Positions 38,452 through 43,007 of a stretch of 43,007 nucleotides of DNA are shown here, piece after piece. The notes under the pieces are model-generated. The model was given only the letters and a program-made list of their open reading frames with translations, was not told the origin of the DNA and made no database searches. The stretch lies in the IMG/VR virus record IMGVR_UViG_3300017963_000404, positions 1-43,007 of that record. One strand, written 5' to 3'. The stretch comes from a virus. The stretch's first letter is position 1. Each line of letters starts with the position of its first letter. The translations under genes were made by a program, and so were the position numbers.

Positions 38452-38655
38452 CTACCAGTTCCACGTGATGGCGTTCCAAATTTGCATGAATAACTGCATC
38501 TGGGTTTTTTCGGGATTAACCAATCCGTAGCAGAAGAGCGAGAAGACAACATAAAATATGGCGATCGACAAGATCATAACCACGATGTCCTCGCGCAGCG
38601 GCTTTGGCTTCGGGACTCGCACCCTTTTGGTACGAATATATTTCCTGCGTCTCAT
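38452..38655 (-). CDS. Small membrane protein
   Basis: A 67-residue protein with a basic N-terminus (MRRRKYIRTKRVRVPKPKPL) and one hydrophobic segment (IVVMILSIAIFYVVFSLFCY), so cytoplasmic N-terminus is likely. It overlaps the preceding gene as ATGA. Function unknown. Confidence 0.5.
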   Translation of the reverse strand: MRRRKYIRTKRVRVPKPKPLREDIVVMILSIAIFYVVFSLFCYGLVNPEKTQMQLFMQIWNAITWNW

Positions 38656-38873
38656 GGCCGTTCATTTTCCCCATTGTCAATCCGCTTATTCCAACGGGCA
38701 CGGATGAAGCAGTCGCGCGCCTCGAGCATCTTGCGCAAGCCTACGGTGACCTCGGAGCCTTCGCAGTTCTCGACCAAGTAAGCGGCGAGTTCGTGGAAGC
38801 GTCGTTTCAGCTCCTGGTCTTTCCAACCGGATGGGACGAAAAAGACCATCAGTTTCTCGATGCTTTGATGCAT
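38652..38873 (-). CDS. Acb2/Tad1-hairpin-like protein (candidate anti-CBASS sponge)
   Basis: A 73-residue protein. The central helical pair, FHELAAYLVENCEGSEVTVG and RKMLEARDCFIRARW, resembles the hairpin domain of Acb2/Tad1-type proteins (consensus ...hhELcPpSREtSLAlTKLEEAhhWANAAIA...), which bind cyclic nucleotide signals and stop CBASS or Thoeris immunity. The family is small (about 70-100 residues) and usually sits among phage accessory genes, as here. The match is by pattern memory, not by search, and the usual glutamate-alanine spacing is only partly kept. GGGAGAC precedes ATG 38873. Confidence 0.5.
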   Translation of the reverse strand: MHQSIEKLMVFFVPSGWKDQELKRRFHELAAYLVENCEGSEVTVGLRKMLEARDCFIRARWNKRIDNGENERP

Positions 38874-38875
38874 AG

Positions 38876-39313
38876 CTAGTCTCCCTTCCGCATCGCTCGG
38901 CGCACGTGCCGATTGGCGATGAGATGCCCATGCTCGATCGCAGTCACAGATGCCTTTTCAATGTCGAGGAAAACGCCGCATGTTTGGCAGATGCCTCGGA
39001 CGGTCGCCCCATCTTCGACCGGTCTCACAAGGTCAGGGTTTGCAATCGCATTGGCAATCGTTTCGCGTTTGCAAAACCAGCATACAACGCGCATCTCGGT
39101 AACCGTGACAGTTCGAAACATCGGGATGACGCGTTTATGGGGCCGGTCCCATGGTCGATAGCACTTCGTTTCGTACAGTTCGGCCATCGAGCCATCAGCC
39201 TTTTCAACTTGGACCGTGCGCTCATGCTGCGCCAAGCACCATCGGCATTGGCCGCGCTCAGGATCGATTGGACCGCAACAGATTTCGTTTGCGTCGATTT
39301 CTTGTTCGCTCAT
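38876..39313 (-). CDS. Hypothetical zinc-binding protein
   Basis: A 145-residue protein with several CxxC sites (EICCG, CRWCLAQ, VCWFCKRET, GICQTCG), consistent with two zinc sites. Overlaps the RusA-like gene end as ATGA. Function unknown. Confidence 0.5.
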   Translation of the reverse strand: MSEQEIDANEICCGPIDPERGQCRWCLAQHERTVQVEKADGSMAELYETKCYRPWDRPHKRVIPMFRTVTVTEMRVVCWFCKRETIANAIANPDLVRPVEDGATVRGICQTCGVFLDIEKASVTAIEHGHLIANRHVRRAMRKGD

Positions 39314-39852
39314 CGTTTTTTCTTCCAGGGCTTGAGTGTGATTTCGACTCGCGGGCGATTTCGATCCACGAGCCTCTCGCTGTCATTGTGATTTTCGACT
39401 TGAGAATCATCAGACAATATCCCTGCGTGCATTTTGCAGTTATCTGGGCATTTTGGCCGGCAAGTCTGGAGAATATCTTCAGGCCCTTGGTACAGATTTG
39501 ACGCGTCCAACAGTCGGCCGGTCGGGTGGTACGTAAGAACCCGCATTGTCACGTTGACAGTTTTTGGAATCGGCTGTCTAAATATCCACTGTGAGCGCAG
39601 CTGCGACGCAGCGGCAGCTGCCCACTTTTTCGCGTGTGGCGTCAGGCCAATCGAAGTCCGTTGCTGGGAGCCTTGACCGATTTTGATGACCTGACGTCCA
39701 CGCTTCCAAGAGAAAACCGGAGTCACCGTGTAGCTACTGCCCTTCTTCTTGCCGCGCGTGATCTCCACCTTGAACGGCTCGAAGTCGATCACGAGATTGA
39801 CCTCGAAGTCCCGCTCGTTTTTCCAATAGCTATTTCCCCAGTTCTTGCTCAC
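39310..39852 (-). CDS. RusA-like Holliday junction resolvase
   Basis: A 180-residue protein with the RusA pattern: core VTMRVLTYHPTGRLLDASNL, then GPEDILQ, AGILSDDSQVENHNDSERLV and the terminal NRPRVEITLKP. The aspartates of LLDASN and SDDSQ are the expected catalytic metal ligands. A cysteine-rich insert (TCRPKCPDNCKMH) between the motifs is unusual and may bind zinc. The start GTG 39852 overlaps the preceding stop. It resolves branched DNA made in replication and recombination before packaging. Confidence 0.8.
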   Translation of the reverse strand: MSKNWGNSYWKNERDFEVNLVIDFEPFKVEITRGKKKGSSYTVTPVFSWKRGRQVIKIGQGSQQRTSIGLTPHAKKWAAAAASQLRSQWIFRQPIPKTVNVTMRVLTYHPTGRLLDASNLYQGPEDILQTCRPKCPDNCKMHAGILSDDSQVENHNDSERLVDRNRPRVEITLKPWKKKR

Positions 39853-39853
39853 G

Positions 39854-40381
39854 TCAGTTCGCCTGCTTGCTCTTCTTTACGATTTTCGGCTGCTCGCTCA
39901 GGTTCATCGCCGGCGAATCGCCTAGCGGTAGGTTTTGCAAGCTCGGCACTATTTCAAATTCGCACTCGCTGCCCTGCTTTTTGATCAATTTCATCAACAG
40001 CGCTATCTGCGCCTTGCCGATTCTGACGGCAACGACCATCCGAACCTTTTCGGTATCCTTCAGCGTTTCGAAGTGCTTGATCATGGGCTCGGTCGATATG
40101 GCCGGCCCACCGTCAATCGTGATCTTGTGCAACTCGCAACGGGTGGCCGGTCTTGGTTTTTTCAGAACCCACGTCCCGTTACCGTCGCCATTGTCTTCGG
40201 AAGCGACGAAAGACGAGAATATGGCCTGGGCGACTCGATCGCCGACCATCTTGCCGAGCTGATCGTGGGTCGCGTTGATGCCAAAATGGACGGCCCAATT
40301 TGGCTCCTCCTTTTTTTCGCTGAGCTTCAGCGGAATATCCAAGACCTTCGCTTTGGTCCGTGCGTTCAATTCCAGATTCAT
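39854..40381 (-). CDS. Hypothetical protein next to RusA
   Basis: A 175-residue protein starting MNLELNARTKAKVLDIPLKL; I chose ATG 40381 for its AAGGGAAGGG site. It has a mix of strands and helices, with KVRMVVAVRIGKAQIALLMK near the centre, and is not recognised by me. Position suggests a DNA metabolism partner. Confidence 0.55.
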   Translation of the reverse strand: MNLELNARTKAKVLDIPLKLSEKKEEPNWAVHFGINATHDQLGKMVGDRVAQAIFSSFVASEDNGDGNGTWVLKKPRPATRCELHKITIDGGPAISTEPMIKHFETLKDTEKVRMVVAVRIGKAQIALLMKLIKKQGSECEFEIVPSLQNLPLGDSPAMNLSEQPKIVKKSKQAN

Positions 40382-40403
40382 GATGCCCTTCCCTTCTTGG
40401 TTT

Positions 40404-40712
40404 TCATTTTTTTGGTATCCGCACCGGGACCCCCTCGATGCTGTCGATGGCGCGCTCGGTGCACACGAAAATGTTGACGATATGGGTGAGTACCGCCTGC
40501 GGGACCGGTGCCCCAATCAGCGAGTCACCTGCTTTCGGCCCACAAAGCCCCTCCGTGGCGAGCGTCGTGATGCCGCCGGTTTTGGTGTGATATTCAATTA
40601 TTCCGCGGCAGTCCTCGACAACCGCAACCTTGCTCTTTGAGTTGTAGGCAACCACCATGCCGAAATAGAGGCCATAGTGGTCGTTGCCCAGGATGCATTT
40701 TGTTGGCAGCAT
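40404..40712 (-). CDS. Conserved phage protein of DUF6948 type
   Basis: A 102-residue protein (from ATG 40712) with segments DHYGLYFGMVVAYNSKSKVA, VVEDCRGIIEYHTKTGGITT, LATEGLCGPKAGDSLIGAPV and VLTHIVNIFVCTERAIDSIE, matching by eye the common phage DUF6948 pattern. Small beta-rich protein of unknown function. GTG four codons earlier is an alternative start. Confidence 0.6.
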   Translation of the reverse strand: MLPTKCILGNDHYGLYFGMVVAYNSKSKVAVVEDCRGIIEYHTKTGGITTLATEGLCGPKAGDSLIGAPVPQAVLTHIVNIFVCTERAIDSIEGVPVRIPKK

Positions 40713-40720
40713 GCTTTCAA

Positions 40721-40996
40721 TCACCGATTCTGTTTCTTCCACTTCTCGAAATCCCCAAACCCGAATCCGGTGCCCGAGCCTCCCCCAGCACCGAATCCGT
40801 TCGAATGGCCGCAGCCATGGCCTCGCCCGCAGCCGTAACGAGCGCCGAGGCCATATCCGCGGCCGGTTGTAAATCCACAGCCCCAATCCTGGGCCATCCC
40901 GACGTTGCCGACGAGCATGCCGGTGCTCCTCGAGACGCCCAATCCGGATGTGGGGCTGGTAAGACGGCCGCTACCGAATCCTAGATGGTGTTTCAT
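40721..40996 (-). CDS. Glycine-rich protein
   Basis: A 91-residue protein starting MKHHLGFGSGRLTSPTSGLG. Over a third glycine, with repeats like GYGLGARYGCGRGHGCGHSN and an aromatic-charged end (FGDFEKWKKQNR). Likely disordered or low-complexity. GAGGGAGGG lies just before ATG 40996. Coding is moderately likely, function unknown. Confidence 0.45.
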   Translation of the reverse strand: MKHHLGFGSGRLTSPTSGLGVSRSTGMLVGNVGMAQDWGCGFTTGRGYGLGARYGCGRGHGCGHSNGFGAGGGSGTGFGFGDFEKWKKQNR

Positions 40997-41171
40997 TCCC
41001 TCCCTCGCTCTCGTTTTTGATGGGCCCATGGCTCGCCCTGTTTCGATCTGGGGCGTTTTCTGGTGGTGACTGACTACCTACATCCCCTTTTTCGTATCTA
41101 GCCTCCATACTGCCCAGCAATTGATTCAGCGCACGTTTCAAAATTGGCAGAATCGGCTCCAGCTCCCCCAT
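40971..41171 (-). CDS. Hypothetical small protein after the helicase
   Basis: A 66-residue protein starting MGELEPILPILKRALNQLLG, with helical N-terminus and charged, flexible C-terminus. ATG 41171 follows GAGG eight bases after the helicase stop, a better start than the longer frame. Perhaps a helicase accessory; no motif proves it. Confidence 0.5.
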   Translation of the reverse strand: MGELEPILPILKRALNQLLGSMEARYEKGDVGSQSPPENAPDRNRASHGPIKNESEGGNETPSRIR

Positions 41172-41179
41172 CTTCGACC

Positions 41180-42448
41180 TCACCAGTCCAGGAATTGCTG
41201 CGTTTCTTTTATCCATCGAAGTCGTAATACTTTGGTTGGTCCGTTGCGCTGCTTGGCCACATTGAGCTGAGCCTCCTGGGGCTCCGAGTAATCCCGGTCG
41301 TAATACTCCGGTCGGTAGAGCAAAACCGCGTTGTCAGCGTCCTCTTCGAGATTGCCGGAATCGCGAAGGTCGGAAAGTCGCGGCATTGGCGGATTCCGAC
41401 TCTCGACCGACCGATTGAGCTGTGCCAGGGCGATCACATGGCAACCGAACTCCTTTGCCAATGCTTTCAGCTCTTTACCGACGTCGCCAACCGCCAAGTC
41501 TCGCCGCTCGGCCGTCTTGGTTTTGACGAGCTGGAGGTAGTCGACCACCACAAGCTGAACTTTGTTTAATCGGCGCAGGCCTGCCCGCATTGCGTCGACA
41601 TTGAGCTTGGGCCGATCGTCAATTAGCAAGTCGAGGCGAAAAAGCTCGTTGATCGCCTCGGTTATTTCGCCACGGACATGCAGCGCGGCGACCATATGCT
41701 TCTCGGTAGCGGCCTCGGCGCATATCATGCGGCGGAGCAGCGCCGTGTCTTTCATCTCCAGCGAGAAGAACGCGACGCTGCCATGATGGCGTTGCTTTGC
41801 GGCATATCGCGCGAACCTAATAGCGAGAGCCGTTTTACCCATCGATGGCCGGCCGGCGAGAATCGTCAGCTCGCCTTTGTGCAGCTCGAGGAAACGGTCC
41901 AATACCCCGATTTCAGTTTTGACGATTGGGCCAGCCTTCCCTTCGTGCTCGGCCTCTAGTTCTGACAGCGTTTGCGGAATCAATTCTCTGATTGGCTTCA
42001 GCCCGTTGGTCCCAGCCATTGGTTCCATGATTTGCTCGAGCAACTGAAGCTCAGCACGGATTTCGCTAGGCTCCGTCCTGTCAATTTTTTTGAGCAAATC
42101 CGAAGCCCGCTCACGGAATTTACGAATCTGAGCTCGTTCCGCCAGGCGTCGAGCGTGGTGATTGAGATTAGCCGTGGTTGCGCACGATTCCTGGAGTTCG
42201 GCAACCTGTGGGGCCAAACGCACGCCCCAACCGTGTAGCTTGTCTGTCACGGCGATGGCGTCGATGGGCGCCTGAGCGCCTATCAGGTCGTCAACCGCCA
42301 TGGCGATTTGCCGGTGGTTGGCATCGAGGAACATGTCGGCATGGACCCTTTCGGCCCATTCCGGTACCGGTTGATCCTCGAGCCAGAGCATCGATCCAAG
42401 CACCGAACGTTCCAAATCGTAGACGTTTTCGACTGTTTCACTCATCAA
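41180..42448 (-). CDS. dnaB: DnaB-like replicative helicase
   Basis: A 422-residue hexameric helicase. The N-terminal helical domain (residues 1-130) starts YDLERSVLGSMLWLEDQ, a DnaB hallmark. The ATPase domain has Walker A GRPSMGKT at 199-206, the FFSLEM segment, Walker B VVVDYLQL at about residues 295-305, a Q/R-type motif in LAQLNRSVESR and the KQRNGPT arginine finger region. The gene starts inside the end of the initiator gene (42438 versus 42448), so the two are translationally coupled, as in many phages that use an initiator to load DnaB. Confidence 0.9.
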   Translation of the reverse strand: MMSETVENVYDLERSVLGSMLWLEDQPVPEWAERVHADMFLDANHRQIAMAVDDLIGAQAPIDAIAVTDKLHGWGVRLAPQVAELQESCATTANLNHHARRLAERAQIRKFRERASDLLKKIDRTEPSEIRAELQLLEQIMEPMAGTNGLKPIRELIPQTLSELEAEHEGKAGPIVKTEIGVLDRFLELHKGELTILAGRPSMGKTALAIRFARYAAKQRHHGSVAFFSLEMKDTALLRRMICAEAATEKHMVAALHVRGEITEAINELFRLDLLIDDRPKLNVDAMRAGLRRLNKVQLVVVDYLQLVKTKTAERRDLAVGDVGKELKALAKEFGCHVIALAQLNRSVESRNPPMPRLSDLRDSGNLEEDADNAVLLYRPEYYDRDYSEPQEAQLNVAKQRNGPTKVLRLRWIKETQQFLDW

Positions 42449-43007
42449 CAGGCGCCTCCCAAGCGTAGTTCGGTTCTTTTACCGCACTTCCGTTTCTTTT
42501 TGGTGGATTTTTGTAAAATTCTAGCCCTTTTTCGATCTGATCTTCGTCCCTGAGGATAGTTTTTAACCCTAGGTAGGGCGTAGCTCTGTCATTTTCACCG
42601 AGATGGAAAGGACTCTTGTGAAACCCCTCCATCGATTCGATCAAGGTTTTCACGTCGTAACCGTTCATCAGCCATTTCTTGACCAGCGAATACCGACTGT
42701 CCTTGCTTTTGAGGGTCGCTGACATTCGTTGATGGTGCTGCCGGTATGCGCCCCAGTACGTTTGAATCTTCAGCGACAAATCCGAAACCGACATGTCTTT
42801 TATTTTTCTTTTACTCTTACTCTTACTCTTACTCTTACTATGTGCGGACTCTTCTGGAATTCCGTTGGACAATCGCGTTTTCCGCTGGATGTCCGCTGGA
42901 AAACGCGATTGTCCGCTGGATGTCCGCTGGAAAACGCGATTGTCCGCTGGACAATCATCCTGGATGTCCGCTGGAAAACGCGATTGTCCGCTGGATGTCC
43001 GCTGGAA
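42438..43007 (-). CDS. Replication initiator, C-terminal part (continues from the left end)
   Basis: The frame from 43007 to 42438 is open and in the same register as the left-end segment starting at GTG 527 (561 bases between codon starts across the 42906-bp circle). After the repeat-coded linker and an SK-dipeptide run come residues typical of replisome-organiser C-termini: SLKIQTYWGAYRQHHQRMSA, SLVKKWLMNGYDVKTLIESM and TPYLGLKTILRDEDQIEKGL, ending WEAPVDE. These helices probably contact the DnaB helicase encoded next. Neither window end alone shows the entire gene. Confidence 0.75.
   Translation of the reverse strand, partial: FQRTSSGQSRFPADIQDDCPADNRVFQRTSSGQSRFPADIQRKTRLSNGIPEESAHSKSKSKSKSKRKIKDMSVSDLSLKIQTYWGAYRQHHQRMSATLKSKDSRYSLVKKWLMNGYDVKTLIESMEGFHKSPFHLGENDRATPYLGLKTILRDEDQIEKGLEFYKNPPKRNGSAVKEPNYAWEAPVDE
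42797..42840. repeat. AT-rich pyrimidine tract with hexanucleotide repeat, candidate unwinding element
   Basis: The plus strand is nearly all pyrimidine apart from A, with ACTCTT in four tandem copies (about 42813-42838), preceded by TTTTATTTTTCTTTT. The complementary strand is purine-rich. It lies right next to the iteron array, 20 bases away, and codes for the SKSKSKSKRKIK stretch of the initiator. This matches the lambda-origin plan of iterons followed by an AT-rich, strand-asymmetric unwinding region. Confidence 0.6.
42861..43007. repeat. Iteron-like array, right part
   Basis: A degenerate copy TCCGTTGGA at 42861 and perfect TCCGCTGGA cores at 42881, 42892 and 42912 onward; from 42907 on the sequence repeats bases 1-101. 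An inverted pair, CGCGTTTTCC at 42874-42883 and GGAAAACGCG at 42898-42907, brackets two cores. Spacings of 11 and 20 bases continue the rhythm of the left part. Confidence 0.75.

Overview
The window is the whole genome of a tailed bacteriophage with a contractile tail (myovirus type, Caudoviricetes), about 42.9 kb. Bases 1-101 are identical to bases 42907-43007, so the sequence closes into a circle of 42906 bp. The virion genes are the signature: large and small terminase, DUF1073-type portal, Mu-F-like morphogenesis protein, DUF2213 protease/scaffold, DUF2184-type capsid, tail sheath, tail tube, frameshifted tail chaperone, tape measure and a small baseplate (Dit-like, plug, hub, spike, gp25-like, J-like, DUF2612). 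Strong Shine-Dalgarno sites and a CCA-encoding tRNA suggest a bacterial host with fairly GC-rich DNA, but nothing names the host. I see no integrase, no clear repressor and no recognisable endolysin.

Layout. (1) Replication: a leftward initiator gene starts at 527, runs off the left end and continues at the right end to 42438. Its middle carries an array of TCCGCTGGA-cored repeats, followed by a pyrimidine-rich AT tract. This resembles the phage lambda origin inside gene O. The DnaB-type helicase follows directly. (2) 541-1294: a tRNA-Thr (+) and two small leftward genes. (3) 1499-6509: a rightward early module with a small membrane protein, a RecB/Cas4-like Fe-S exonuclease, a probable annealing partner, a Fis-type HTH protein and small unknown proteins, separated by strong RNA hairpins. 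(4) 6432-8233: leftward membrane/lysis-type genes. (5) 8241-15105: receptor-binding and fibre region, including a triple LamG protein, two other proteins with signal peptides, a Gly-repeat fibre and a DUF2612 protein fused to a seven-repeat propeller. (6) 15115-33088: baseplate, tail, head and packaging genes in the usual reversed order. (7) 33109-38873: a tRNA-like element, a Mom-like DNA modification gene, a ParB-like gene, and a long run of tiny genes mostly joined by ATGA stop/start overlaps. The last of these resembles the Acb2/Tad1 hairpin family of anti-CBASS sponges. (8) 38876-42448: RusA-like resolvase, small unknown proteins and the helicase.

How it works together: apart from the rightward early block, the tRNA and the two small genes at 882-1294, everything is transcribed leftward from about position 600 around the circle to 6432. 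Replication and recombination genes lie at the head of this unit, then host-interaction and DNA-protection genes, then packaging, head, tail, fibres and lysis. All functions are read from sequence by eye without database searches. GC and codon remarks are qualitative.
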